A DNA stretch of 64,000 bases from positions 111,193-175,192 of the forward strand of contig NZ_JAPSKE010000010.1 in assembly GCF_031177825.1 (NCBI RefSeq), written 5' to 3'. Position numbers and translations under genes: made by a program. Source of the DNA: Paenibacillus sp. (lineage in GTDB: Bacteria > Bacillota > Bacilli > Paenibacillales > YIM-B00363). Below, piece by piece: positions 36,471-45,226 of this stretch (its first letter is position 1; each line of letters begins with the position of its first letter). The notes beneath the pieces were generated by a model. That model did no database searches. It was given only the letters and a program-made list of their open reading frames with translations, and had not been told where the DNA came from.

Positions 36471-37280
36471 TTAAATCACATCGGCAAAGTGAACGGATGT
36501 TTTTTTGAAGAAATATCCCCCAACAAGGAGTAATATACCTGTGAAGGACCAGAAATAGACCGTCAAATAAGGCTCCGACTCCCAAAACCAAGTGTGATAA
36601 AGCAAGGACGACCTATACCCTTCAACAATGTAATACATCGGCAATAACTTAATATACAGGTGGAATTTTTCAGGCATCATGTTGAGCGACCAAAAGATAG
36701 GGGTTAACCAAAAACCGAATTGCAGCAACATGCTTACAGCCTGGGCTGTATCCTTAATAAATACATTTAACGTTGCTGTTATCCACGATAAAGCTTGGAC
36801 TAGCAAGATCGTTGCTAATAAGAAATATAGTAATTGAAGGTTAACGATGGAAAATGGTATTCCGTATAGAAATAAAATGACAATAACAAATACTATAAAG
36901 AAACAATGAACAATTAATGAAGATATAATTTTTACCATCGGCAAAACTTCTACATTAAAAACAATCCGTTTTACCAAATGACTGTTTTCCGTAACGGAGT
37001 TAGTGGCACTTGAAAGACTTTCTGAAAAGAAAAACCACGGTATTATACTAGCAATGAAGTAAATAATATAAGGAATATCATTAACAGGTTGAGATTTAAA
37101 ACCCATTTCAAAAATAAACCAAAAAATCAAAACCATTGCGGTTGGTTGGATAAAGGCCCATAACGCACCAAAATATGAACCAAGATACTTAGAGCGAAAA
37201 TCGTTGTAGGCTAAATCCAAAATTAAAGATCTTTTCTTTACAAACTGTTTTATTAGCGATAGAAAATTTCTAAAAATCAT
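36471..37280 (-). CDS. wzm: Polysaccharide ABC exporter, permease subunit
   Basis: A 269-residue membrane protein with about six helices and the TagG/KpsM-type layout: basic N-terminal amphipathic segment (KQFVKKRSLILDLAYNDFRS), KYLGSYFGALWAFIQP, then conserved WFFFSESLSSATNSVTENSH and LTPIFWSLNMMPE. ATG 37280 is chosen since AGGAG lies 9 nt upstream; TTG 37289 is too close. It is the first gene of the long minus-strand operon. Confidence 0.92.
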   Translation of the reverse strand: MIFRNFLSLIKQFVKKRSLILDLAYNDFRSKYLGSYFGALWAFIQPTAMVLIFWFIFEMGFKSQPVNDIPYIIYFIASIIPWFFFSESLSSATNSVTENSHLVKRIVFNVEVLPMVKIISSLIVHCFFIVFVIVILFLYGIPFSIVNLQLLYFLLATILLVQALSWITATLNVFIKDTAQAVSMLLQFGFWLTPIFWSLNMMPEKFHLYIKLLPMYYIVEGYRSSLLYHTWFWESEPYLTVYFWSFTGILLLVGGYFFKKTSVHFADVI

Positions 37281-37479
37281 TGTAAACAACTCCTGGAGTA
37301 ATTGGGGTTGAGCAATTAGTCATTGCCTTCAAATAGCTCAATAAAGTATATCAAAATTCAACACCCTTAACTACAAACCATGAATGCCAAATATCAGCTT
37401 AATCCTTGTCTCTACCTATCTTAGCTTTTAATATGATAAAATACTATTAATTGTTCGATAAGTAGAAGAGGAGAAAACT
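37281..37479. promoter_or_regulatory. Divergent promoter region between wzm and the ligase-like gene
   Basis: Toward wzm (minus strand), a TG-extended -10 TATACT (complement of 37345-37350) is seen, with a weak -35. Toward the plus-strand gene, TATGAT (37432-37437) lies 20 nt after TTGTCT (37406-37411), a loose spacing, and GAGGAG precedes ATG 37480. This gap separates two divergently read units. Individual promoter calls are tentative; the divergent layout is certain. Confidence 0.45.
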
Positions 37480-39954
37480 ATGCAACTTCAATCCAACCAA
37501 AAAATTATCCGTCAAGGAACAGATAGTGGTGGCTTTCTGTTCTGGACTGTGGCTATTGGAGCTTTCTGTTTTTTAATTTTTGCTCCATTTAGCAGAGGAC
37601 TTTTCAATGGAACCCAAAGTTCCTTTGACAGCAGTATTTTTGCTGCACAAATTGCTGTTGCACTAACTACAATGTTTCTTTCCCTTCGCCTATTTAAGTT
37701 GGATACGGCTATTCGCAGCCTGTCGCTGGTTCACATATTATGGTTAATCCCCTTATCGTACCTACTAAGTTTATTTGGGGCTGCTTCAGTTTACTCAGCT
37801 ATGTATTCTTTATGGATCTCCATTCTATATACTTTTGTAGTTTACATTGGAGCGGTAACAGCCAACGGCAACTTCGGCAGTCGTCTCCTCTCCATTGGAA
37901 TATTAATATCATCTTCAATTATCGTTTTATTCGGACTCATGAACTGGTTCGGTGATGCGTCGTTCTGGGGGTTATTTAACTGGTCGGAAGTCGATGGTCA
38001 GGTATCCAAGACCTACAGGGACGCCGTACTAATCGACTCCAATGGTGAGCGACTTACTTCCGTCTTCCAATATGCAAATAGTTATGCTGCCTATTTGTTG
38101 GCTGTTATATTAGCTGTATTGGTCATCATGGTTGGGGCGAAGAATCGGTTCTTTATCGCATCCACCGCCTTGTTGTTGGTTCCAGCCTTATTATCCCTTG
38201 TGTTGACTTTATCCCGAGGGGGCTTGGTCGTATTCCCGATCATTTTAGTACTTGTCTTACCATTTCTAAAATTCTCAAGACAAATTCTGTTTATCGTCCA
38301 TCTCATTCTGAGCGGAATCACCGTACTCTTGATATTAAACCCAGTAACGGAGTTAGGTTTGGAGTTACAAAATAATTTTTCCTCCGGTACAGCATTGCAG
38401 GCTTGGAGCATCGTAATTGCAGGGTCCGTTACCTCAGGCGCACTAAGCTTTGTAATCCAACGGTTTCTCTCCGTAAAGGTTGAAGGACGACTGGCAGCCT
38501 TTGATGACAAAAAGATGACGATGCTTGTTTTGCCCCTAGCTGCGGTAATTGTCGGTGCACTTGGACTTTATCTACTCTTGGGAAACACCGGCTTTGTTAA
38601 GATGCTTCCGGATAACATCCAGACCCGCGTAGAGAACATAAACTTAAACCAGCACAGCGTTCTTGAACGCGGAACCTTCTATCAAGACGCGATCAAGCTT
38701 TGGAAGGACTATCCGGTGTTCGGGGCCGGCGGCGGCGCTTGGCAGACACTGTATGAGAAGTATCAGAACAACCCTTATACGAGCCGACAAGCACACAACT
38801 TTTATCTCCAGACCTTAGTTGAAGTCGGGATCGTCGGTCTTCTCTCGTTGCTTCTAGTAATCGGCGCAGTTCTTTATCACTTCCTCCGATCTTACTGGAA
38901 GAAGCCCGAAGAAGATCGTTATCCTTACCTCGTATTTTACATTTTCGCAGCCGCCATCCTGATACACAGCTTCATCGACTTTAACATGAGCTATGTGTAC
39001 CTGGGTGCGATCGTGTTCTTATGCCTTGGCGGCATGCTGGCCTCCAACGAGCTCTCGCCGTATGCATGGCAAGAGAAGATGGCCAAGTCGAAAGCAAGGT
39101 ATATATACCCGTCCGCACTAGTGATCGGGGCCGCAGTGTTCCTGTTTGTCTCTATAAGCAATCTGTCGAGCAACAATCAGTACAACTTCGCTCGGGACGG
39201 TGCGTTCGGAGGCAAGCCCTTAGATGAATATTATGACGAACTCAACAGTGCGATCGGCAAACTGAAGCATCCGGAATATGTCGACCTGAAGTTGCAAATA
39301 CTGAATTCATTATATAATCAATCCAACAATGAGCAGTATGCCCAAGAAGCTGAAAAGCTGTTGTCGGAGATGAAGGAACGGGAACCGTACTACAAGACGT
39401 TCGTTTATCGTGAGCTCCAACTCCGGTCGGCCCAAGGTCAATTCGAAGCGGCGGTTGAATTATTAGAGAAGAGCATTCCCAACTATCCATGGGATATCGA
39501 ATTATACGAACAACTGGCAACTACGCATTTTATAATTGGATTAAACAGTCTTCAGGCAGGCCAGCCGGACGCTGCCAACGCGGCTTGGAATGAGGTGGCG
39601 TCCCTCTTGGCTCGGGTGAACGAAAAGGCCGCTTACTTGGATACGCTCCCTGAAGCGCAGCTTCAAGGCCGTGCCTTCGGACTTACGCCTGGCCTAGCGC
39701 TTCCCCTGGGCCAAATCGCTTATTATCGGGGCGACTACGCACAGGCGGAGCAGTATCTAAGCATGCGCCTAGACCCCAATTACGATGATGCATACGACTC
39801 TGAAGCGACGTTGTACTACGCCGCTACCTTGACCAAACAAGGCAAGGGGGACGACGGATTAATCGCGGAACTTCTTGTCCGCTTTCCGGACAATCAAGAA
39901 CAGCTGACCGGGAAGTTAGAGGCGATCTTATCGCAACCCGTCATAGGCCAATAA
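37480..39954 (+). CDS. O-antigen ligase/Wzy_C-like membrane protein with TPR tail
   Basis: An 824-residue protein, one of very few on the plus strand. About 12-14 membrane helices fill residues 1-510. The long outside loop at about 385-450 carries RGTFYQDAIKLWKDYPVFGA and RQAHNFYLQTLVEVGIVG, the blocks of the WaaL/Wzy_C family. Residues about 565-824 form TPR-like helices outside the membrane. The family transfers or polymerises undecaprenyl-linked glycans. In P. alvei the similar WsfB attaches the S-layer glycan to protein. Because a separate Wzy is encoded at 50.2 kb and the neighbouring exporter is ABC-type, a ligase or protein-transferase role is more likely here than polymerisation. It has its own promoter region and terminator. 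Confidence 0.82.
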   Translation: MQLQSNQKIIRQGTDSGGFLFWTVAIGAFCFLIFAPFSRGLFNGTQSSFDSSIFAAQIAVALTTMFLSLRLFKLDTAIRSLSLVHILWLIPLSYLLSLFGAASVYSAMYSLWISILYTFVVYIGAVTANGNFGSRLLSIGILISSSIIVLFGLMNWFGDASFWGLFNWSEVDGQVSKTYRDAVLIDSNGERLTSVFQYANSYAAYLLAVILAVLVIMVGAKNRFFIASTALLLVPALLSLVLTLSRGGLVVFPIILVLVLPFLKFSRQILFIVHLILSGITVLLILNPVTELGLELQNNFSSGTALQAWSIVIAGSVTSGALSFVIQRFLSVKVEGRLAAFDDKKMTMLVLPLAAVIVGALGLYLLLGNTGFVKMLPDNIQTRVENINLNQHSVLERGTFYQDAIKLWKDYPVFGAGGGAWQTLYEKYQNNPYTSRQAHNFYLQTLVEVGIVGLLSLLLVIGAVLYHFLRSYWKKPEEDRYPYLVFYIFAAAILIHSFIDFNMSYVYLGAIVFLCLGGMLASNELSPYAWQEKMAKSKARYIYPSALVIGAAVFLFVSISNLSSNNQYNFARDGAFGGKPLDEYYDELNSAIGKLKHPEYVDLKLQILNSLYNQSNNEQYAQEAEKLLSEMKEREPYYKTFVYRELQLRSAQGQFEAAVELLEKSIPNYPWDIELYEQLATTHFIIGLNSLQAGQPDAANAAWNEVASLLARVNEKAAYLDTLPEAQLQGRAFGLTPGLALPLGQIAYYRGDYAQAEQYLSMRLDPNYDDAYDSEATLYYAATLTKQGKGDDGLIAELLVRFPDNQEQLTGKLEAILSQPVIGQ

Positions 39955-39960
39955 TACAAA

Positions 39961-39994
39961 AACCCGGAGTACCGATTCATCGGCATTCTGGGTT
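39961..39994. terminator. Bidirectional terminator between convergent genes
   Basis: A 14-position stem (39961-39974 with 39981-39994, loop ATTCAT) with one mismatch and wobble pairs. It is followed by T-rich sequence on the plus strand and by an A-run before it that gives a U-run on the minus strand. It ends both the ligase-like gene and the stalk-domain gene. Confidence 0.75.
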
Positions 39995-40010
39995 TCTTTA
40001 TACTAAATCT

Positions 40011-41030
40011 TTATAATCCGTATTGGGCTTTCTTATCTGCAACGAAGTCTTCGTACAGGTTAACATACCCATCCGCGACGGCGACATCGTAACCATTGTC
40101 TTGGAGGCGATTCTTAAAGTCGGCAATAAGAGAATAGAAGGCATTGTCGCAAGCGATGAACTCCGCCTCTCCCTGCGAATAAAGCGCGTCTTTCTCTGAT
40201 GGATCCGTCGCCGCTTCGTATTTGTTTTTAATATCGGTTAATTTAGCCTCGCAGGCAAATTGCAATGCGAGGATTTTGCTTATTGCATCGGATTCAATCG
40301 ATTCGGCACTTGGCTTGGGCACTCCCGCACCGCCTCCAGCGCCGCCCCCGCCGCCGACTGTTGGCGGCGTCGCCGGTTGCGTTGGAGCCGTCGTTCCAGG
40401 CTTCTGGTCGTTCGTCTGCGGTTGCTTCGGGGTTGTGGGCGATTTACTTTCCTGAGTCTTACCTGTAACCTTGATCGCATACGTCTTCGGGTCGAATTGG
40501 ACATTCTGACCTACTGAGTCGCTGAAGAAGCGCAACGGTACATAAACTTTATTGTTGTAGATAAACCCGGATTTGTCGGCGGCGGGCGTCTTCTTCACGC
40601 CATCAAACATATAAGTAATCGGCTTGGAGAAAACTCCAATGGATTGAGTAACGACCGATTCTTGCGTCGGTGCGGTCGAAGACTCGACGGCATAAGCGGC
40701 GTTCGATTTGCGGATGGCTTCCTTTTCGTTCTTCGATGGCTCGGTGACATAAACGGTCATCGTGTTGCCATCCCATGCTACCGACTTCTCGACGGCATTA
40801 GACATGAAACGCAGCGGCACGTAAGTCGTACCTTCGTGGATAAAACCTTCTTCCCCTTTCGCCGGGGCTAAAACTTGTCCATTGAAGGTAAAGCTTATCG
40901 GCGCTTTAGCAATGGATATCGACAACTGAGTTTCCGAGGCGTTATTCGCCTGCGCGACGGCGAACGCGCTTCCAAAGATTATGGCGCTGGCAGCGGCAAG
41001 GGCGCTGCCTCTTTTCAAAAGATTCTTCAT
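40011..41030 (-). CDS. Secreted protein with two copper-amine-oxidase-N (stalk) domains
   Basis: A 339-residue protein with a signal peptide (about 1-29, SAFAVAQANN). Two copies of the CuAO-N1 stalk domain follow: SFTFNGQVLAPAKGEEGF with TTYVPLRFMSNAV, and YMFDGVKKTPAADKSGF with KVYVPLRFFSDSVGQNV. A Thr/Pro/Gln linker and a GGGGGAGGGAG stretch lead to a helical domain (about 235-339) rich in acidic residues. Despite the name, no oxidase domain is present. In Paenibacillaceae such domains are common in wall-associated proteins. AAGGAG precedes the ATG. It follows the frameshifted gene by 3 nt. Confidence 0.85.
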   Translation of the reverse strand: MKNLLKRGSALAAASAIIFGSAFAVAQANNASETQLSISIAKAPISFTFNGQVLAPAKGEEGFIHEGTTYVPLRFMSNAVEKSVAWDGNTMTVYVTEPSKNEKEAIRKSNAAYAVESSTAPTQESVVTQSIGVFSKPITYMFDGVKKTPAADKSGFIYNNKVYVPLRFFSDSVGQNVQFDPKTYAIKVTGKTQESKSPTTPKQPQTNDQKPGTTAPTQPATPPTVGGGGGAGGGAGVPKPSAESIESDAISKILALQFACEAKLTDIKNKYEAATDPSEKDALYSQGEAEFIACDNAFYSLIADFKNRLQDNGYDVAVADGYVNLYEDFVADKKAQYGL

Positions 41031-41033
41031 ACC

Positions 41034-41721
41034 CTACTCCTTTGGCTGTTCTGTGCTTTCTTTTACCTCGGCGTAACTATTCCCCTGGCTTAACCCGTAT
41101 TTGGCCGCAATAGCGATTAGTTCGTTATACTCCTCTTCGCTTAAACGTGATAGAAAAGTATCTCGAGCAGCTTTTTTCTCTTCGACCGTAATGCCGCCGG
41201 CAGCGATCGCCGCGAATTCCCGCAGCTCCGCCGCGCTGAATTTCTCCATTAATACGCCTGCTACTGTAAGTTTCTCCCGAGCGGTTACGTTTTCTTGTAC
41301 GCTTGCCGCCTGTTCCGAGCTAATATTCGGATCATAGCCGACAGACTCTTCCGACTTATCCGCGGCCGTCTGCGGCGGGTTACCGTTGCTTGACGGCTGC
41401 TCTTGAGACGAGGAAGAAGGCGCTGTCGCCGACGAGCCCCCTCCCGCTTCATCCCCTGTCATAGGCTCCGAAGCAGGGACATGACTTGATGTACCCCTGA
41501 GGCACCTCAGACGCCCCTTCTGGCGGGGTTGCCTTGTCCTCCTCTGATTCCGGCTCCTGCACCGCCTCTTCGGCCGCAACTGGTATTGAAGGGACGGCGT
41601 CGGTCATCTGTTTTAGCGTATACGTCACAGCTGCATCCATGGCATAATAAGCGCCGATGCCAAGAATGAGCAAGGTGCCCGAGAGGATCCACACCCATCG
41701 GAATCTGCGCTTCGCTTTCAA
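41034..41721 (-). pseudogene. Membrane-anchored hypothetical gene with a single-base frameshift
   Basis: Two overlapping frames together make one plausible gene of about 228 codons. The 5' part (TTG 41721, with AGGAGG 8 nt upstream) encodes a basic N-terminus, one membrane helix (WVWILSGTLLILGIGAYYAM) and an acidic linker (EPESEEDKATPPEGASEVPQG). The frame then breaks at a run of four C on the plus strand (41494-41497). Removing one base joins it to a second frame with a Ser/Gly/Pro-rich linker and an alpha-helical C-terminal domain (REFAAIAAGGITVEEKKAAR). I do not recognise the family. The break may be a true mutation, a sequencing error in a homopolymer, or a phase-variable switch. It sits between capD and the stalk gene. 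Confidence 0.65.
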
Positions 41722-41736
41722 TCGCTTCACCTCCTC

Positions 41737-43560
41737 TTAAGATACATTCCCGTAACTCGGCACAATCGTCTTTAACAGCGAACGGATACTCTGCTGGTCC
41801 TCCCCGAGCACTTGCTCCAATCGCTTCAACTCGAAATCCATCTCGGTACGGCTAATGTTCGAGGGACGGCCGATAAAGATTCGATTATGCTTCGTGGACG
41901 TAAGTCCCTCTTCATCGGTTAGCAACTCTTCGAATAACTTTTCCCCGGGACGAATTCCCGTAAACTCGATCTTAATATCCACATGAGGCTCCAAGCCGGA
42001 GAAGCGAATGAGATCTTCTGCCAGCGTGACGATCCTCACTGGCTTCCCCATGTCGAGTATGAACACCTCGCCCCCCTCGGCGTAAGCACCAGCTTGGATG
42101 ACAAGTTGTACAGCCTCCGGGATCGTCATGAAGTAACGGACCATATCCGGGTGCGTGACGGTGACCGGACCGCCTGCCGCGATCTGTTCCTTAAACCTTG
42201 GAATGACGCTCCCTCGGCTCCCTAACACGTTCCCAAACCGTACAGCGGAAAACTTCGTCTTGCTATGTACATTCATACATTGGATGACCATCTCCGCGAT
42301 CCGCTTCGTAACCCCCATAATGCTCGTCGGGTTTACGGCTTTATCGGATGAGATCAGAACGAACCGTTCAACACCGTAGAGATCTGCATACTCAGCTACA
42401 TTCCTAGTGCCGAACACATTGTTCTTAATGGACTCCGACGGGTTACGTTCCATTAACGGTACGTGCTTATGGGCGGCCGCATGGAACACAACCTGTGGGC
42501 GAAAATGATTAAAGATCGTGTCGAGTCTCTTCCGGTCTTGAACGTCCGCAATGATCGTCTCGATCGGACAAGCGACTTTCAACCGCAAGAGCTCTGTCTC
42601 GATCTGATAGATGCTATTTTCCCCGTGACCCAGGAGAAGCAGCTTCTTTGGCTGGAAGAAGGCGATCTGACGGCACAGCTCCGAACCGATCGAGCCCCCG
42701 GCTCCGGTAACGAGTACCGTCTTATCCCGTATGTAGTCTGTAATCCCTGCCAGATCCACGCTGACGGGATCTCTACCCAATAAGTCCTCAACCTGCACAT
42801 CTCTAATCGAGCTTAAGCTTACCTTGCCAGCCAGAATTTCGGAGAGCGCTGGAAGCATTTTCAAACGAACGCCTGTGTTTTTACAAGCCTCAATGACGTC
42901 GGAGATCTGCGTTTTGGATATGGACGGCATCGCAATGATGATTTCTTCAACGTGGTACTTTTCCACAGTTGTCGAAATGAGTTCCCGACCGCCGAGAACT
43001 TTAATCCCTTGGACCTGCAGCCCCTTCTTCTTCGGGTCATCGTCGATGAAGGCAACGGGGTATAACTCTGAAGCCGGGTTATTCTTCAGCTCCCTGACGA
43101 TCGATGCGCCTCCATCGCCAGCGCCTATAATAAGCGCCGGTTTCTTCGTTCGTTGGTTCTTTCCGAAGTACGTATCTCGGAGCACTCTCCAGACGAATCT
43201 CGAGCCTCCGACAAGAATCAGAACCGTTTGGAACGTACGCGTCAGCACAGGAAAATCTACAACTTCCTGAAACAACACCATCGTTGCAAGGTAAGCTAAT
43301 AGAATCCCTATCGCCGTGGCCTTGACGACGGCAACGATCTCTCCAATGCTAGCATATCTCCAGGCTCTGTGATAAAGCTTAAAGTAGTAGAAAGATAGAC
43401 CCAGGGCGAATACCGCCGTCATGCTAAATCCGACGACTTCTCCCCATAGTGCAATCGGGATCATCCCGTCGTGGCGGATCAGGTAGGATGAAACTACAGA
43501 ACTCCCAACGAAAATGCAGTCCAATGCAACGAGCAGTATGACTCTTACATTGTTATTCAT
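41737..43560 (-). CDS. Long CapD/FlaA1/PglF-type UDP-sugar 4,6-dehydratase (EpsC-like)
   Basis: A 607-residue membrane protein. Four helices fill the first 140 residues, then a first Rossmann domain (ALIIGAGDGGASIVREL) and a second catalytic SDR domain (VLVTGAGGSIGSELCRQI; FHAAAHKHVPLME; SSDKAVNPTSIMGVTKR). The catalytic Tyr is replaced by Met before the Lys (MGVTK), as in PglF and other long dehydratases acting on UDP-GlcNAc. ATG 43560 is chosen; the longer frame has an unlikely leader. Its order after YveK and BY-kinase matches epsA-epsB-epsC of Bacillus subtilis. It strongly resembles the second copy at 61.5 kb. Confidence 0.9.
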   Translation of the reverse strand: MNNNVRVILLVALDCIFVGSSVVSSYLIRHDGMIPIALWGEVVGFSMTAVFALGLSFYYFKLYHRAWRYASIGEIVAVVKATAIGILLAYLATMVLFQEVVDFPVLTRTFQTVLILVGGSRFVWRVLRDTYFGKNQRTKKPALIIGAGDGGASIVRELKNNPASELYPVAFIDDDPKKKGLQVQGIKVLGGRELISTTVEKYHVEEIIIAMPSISKTQISDVIEACKNTGVRLKMLPALSEILAGKVSLSSIRDVQVEDLLGRDPVSVDLAGITDYIRDKTVLVTGAGGSIGSELCRQIAFFQPKKLLLLGHGENSIYQIETELLRLKVACPIETIIADVQDRKRLDTIFNHFRPQVVFHAAAHKHVPLMERNPSESIKNNVFGTRNVAEYADLYGVERFVLISSDKAVNPTSIMGVTKRIAEMVIQCMNVHSKTKFSAVRFGNVLGSRGSVIPRFKEQIAAGGPVTVTHPDMVRYFMTIPEAVQLVIQAGAYAEGGEVFILDMGKPVRIVTLAEDLIRFSGLEPHVDIKIEFTGIRPGEKLFEELLTDEEGLTSTKHNRIFIGRPSNISRTEMDFELKRLEQVLGEDQQSIRSLLKTIVPSYGNVS

Positions 43561-43597
43561 AGGTATTTCGCCGTCCCATCTCTCTTTATGTCCGACT

Positions 43598-43628
43598 ATT
43601 GTAGCACAACCGCGATCATTTTTGTTAA
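43598..43628 (-). promoter_or_regulatory. Possible promoter of the EpsC-like gene
   Basis: On the minus strand, TACAAT (complement of 43598-43603) preceded by TG at the extended position, with TTAACA 19 nt upstream (complement of 43623-43628). It starts just after a terminator, so the EpsC-like gene may be transcribed separately. Spacing is long, so this is tentative. Confidence 0.45.
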
Positions 43629-43643
43629 TAAATAGAAACAATT

Positions 43644-43668
43644 AAAAAAGAGCAGCCGGAGCTACTCT
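43644..43668 (-). terminator. Rho-independent terminator overlapping the end of the BY-kinase gene
   Basis: On the minus strand AGAGTAGC, loop TCCG, GCTGCTCT forms an 8-bp stem (one G-T pair; 43649-43668) followed by a U-run (complement of 43644-43649). The left arm lies over the stop codon of the kinase gene. Confidence 0.75.
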
Positions 43669-44351
43669 TCTGTTGCACCATAGTAGTAATAGTACGCATC
43701 CGCATTTTTCCGGTCCATGTTGTTTAAGACGACGCCTAGAATTCGTGCCTTCGCGTGGTCCAAGCTAGCTTTCGCCTTCGCTGCCAAATCCCTCTTCGTA
43801 TTACCGGAACTGAGTACTAATAGCACTCCATCCGTTAACGTAGAGATGATCTGTGCATCAGCGACCGCCAAGGTCGGCGGGGAATCGATGATGATCGTAT
43901 CGTATTGATGACGAAGTTCTTCGATCAAGCGGCTCATCCGCTTGGAGGACAGCAACTCCGAAGGATTCGGCGGGATCGGGCCCGACGTGAGCACTTGCAA
44001 ATTCGGCGTCGACGTATCCCGAACAACGGACTCGAACTTGCTTTGATTCGTTAAGACGCTTGTAAGCCCGCCACGATTGCTTAGCATGAAGAAGTGATGC
44101 ATTGTCGGCTTTCGAAGGTCGGCATCGATGATGAGCGTCTTCTTCTCGGCTTGCGCATATACAACGCCTAAATTGGATGCGGTCGTCGACTTACCGTCCC
44201 CGGGATTAGCCGAGGTCGTCATAACGACTTGAATCGGATTGTCTACCGCAGACAACTCAATATTCGTTCTTAGCTTGACGTACGCTTCAGAGATCGGCGA
44301 CCTAGGGTTATGCTGGGTAATGATTTTCCGCTTATTGCTCAAGGACGGCAC
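43662..44351 (-). CDS. BY-kinase, CpsD/CapB/EpsB-type tyrosine-protein kinase
   Basis: A 229-residue P-loop kinase. TTSANPGDGKSTTASNLG is Walker A, TLIIDADLRKPTMHHFF is Walker A', and DTIIIDSPPTLAVADA is Walker B. The C-terminus ends in a tyrosine cluster (ADAYYYYYGATEE), the autophosphorylation tail that controls exopolysaccharide length. The N-terminal segment (ISEAYVKLRTNIEL) fits the docking helix for the YveK modulator. GTG 44351 overlaps the YveK gene by 20 nt. The CpsB phosphatase at 47.8 kb is its likely antagonist. Confidence 0.93.
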   Translation of the reverse strand: MPSLSNKRKIITQHNPRSPISEAYVKLRTNIELSAVDNPIQVVMTTSANPGDGKSTTASNLGVVYAQAEKKTLIIDADLRKPTMHHFFMLSNRGGLTSVLTNQSKFESVVRDTSTPNLQVLTSGPIPPNPSELLSSKRMSRLIEELRHQYDTIIIDSPPTLAVADAQIISTLTDGVLLVLSSGNTKRDLAAKAKASLDHAKARILGVVLNNMDRKNADAYYYYYGATEE

Positions 44352-45090
44352 GTTTGTCAGTCACCTTTCTCTTGGAACTTTTCGCCCCGTGGGCGAAATC
44401 TTCTTCCGTCGTCTTCGCGATCGCGGTCAAGGTCGGCAAGCCTATAATGGCCTCCACGTCGCGTTCCGTCTTAATCGTATCATCCAGGTACTCTAACAAG
44501 AACGCGATACCTAGCATCACCATCAACGATACAACGAATGCGATCGCAATGTTTAACTTTACGTTAGGCTTCACAGGGGAAGGCGATACATTCGAAGGCG
44601 CTTCGTTCAAGATGGAAACATTGTCCACGTTCATAATGAATGGAATTTCCCTCTGGAATACAACCGAGATTGCATTGACGATAGCGGCCGCCCTCTCATA
44701 AGAACCATCCTCTACGATAAGGGTCATAACTTGCGTGTTATTAACCGAACTAACTCGGACTTTATCGCTCAATTCGCCCGCGGTAAGACCGAACTCGGGA
44801 TGTTCGGACATCACCTTATCCATGATCGCAGGCGTCTTAATGATTTCTTTGTATGTATCGATGAGACGTAAGTTCAAATTTACCGCATTCAAGTCCAACT
44901 GCTGCATGCCCGCCGTTGATTCGTTCGATTGGTTCACGATCAACTTCGTCGAAGCCTCATATACAGGCTTAAGGACATACATACTTACGATTCCTGCAGC
45001 GACACTCGCAAGGATCACGACAGTCACAATCAACCAAAGTCGCTTGCGTACAATCTTAAGATAATCCTTCAGTTCTAACTCCATTTCCAT
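44332..45090 (-). CDS. Wzz/YveK-type chain-length modulator (EpsA-like)
   Basis: A 252-residue protein with two membrane helices (about 20-38 and 180-203) around an extracytoplasmic coiled domain; a Pro-rich VSPSPVKPNVKLN precedes the second helix as in Wzz proteins. It anchors and activates the BY-kinase and sets polymer length. AAGGGAG lies upstream of ATG 45090; TAAAAT about 50 nt upstream could be its -10. The overlap with the kinase gene couples the two. Confidence 0.9.
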   Translation of the reverse strand: MEMELELKDYLKIVRKRLWLIVTVVILASVAAGIVSMYVLKPVYEASTKLIVNQSNESTAGMQQLDLNAVNLNLRLIDTYKEIIKTPAIMDKVMSEHPEFGLTAGELSDKVRVSSVNNTQVMTLIVEDGSYERAAAIVNAISVVFQREIPFIMNVDNVSILNEAPSNVSPSPVKPNVKLNIAIAFVVSLMVMLGIAFLLEYLDDTIKTERDVEAIIGLPTLTAIAKTTEEDFAHGAKSSKRKVTDKRAVLEQ

Positions 45091-45177
45091 GATGAGCTTA
45101 ACTCCCTTAACAGTCTTGTCCTATCATTTTACACGAATATCGGAGGATTGGATACGGGAATGAATAGGAAAATACAA

Positions 45178-45209
45178 GGCCCGTCTTCCTCCGAGAAGAA
45201 AGACGGGCC
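45178..45209 (-). terminator. Terminator of the SLH protein gene
   Basis: A 10-bp GC-rich stem (45178-45187 with 45200-45209), extendable inward, about 20 nt past the SLH stop codon. A TTGTATTTTCC stretch follows on the minus strand. It separates the SLH gene from the YveK/BY-kinase unit. Confidence 0.75.
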
Positions 45210-45226
45210 CTCATGTTGGGTTCTAC

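Noticed and set aside
40011..41030. Copper amine oxidase enzyme
   Set aside because: Only the N-terminal stalk-type domains are present; the catalytic domain with its Tyr cofactor is absent.
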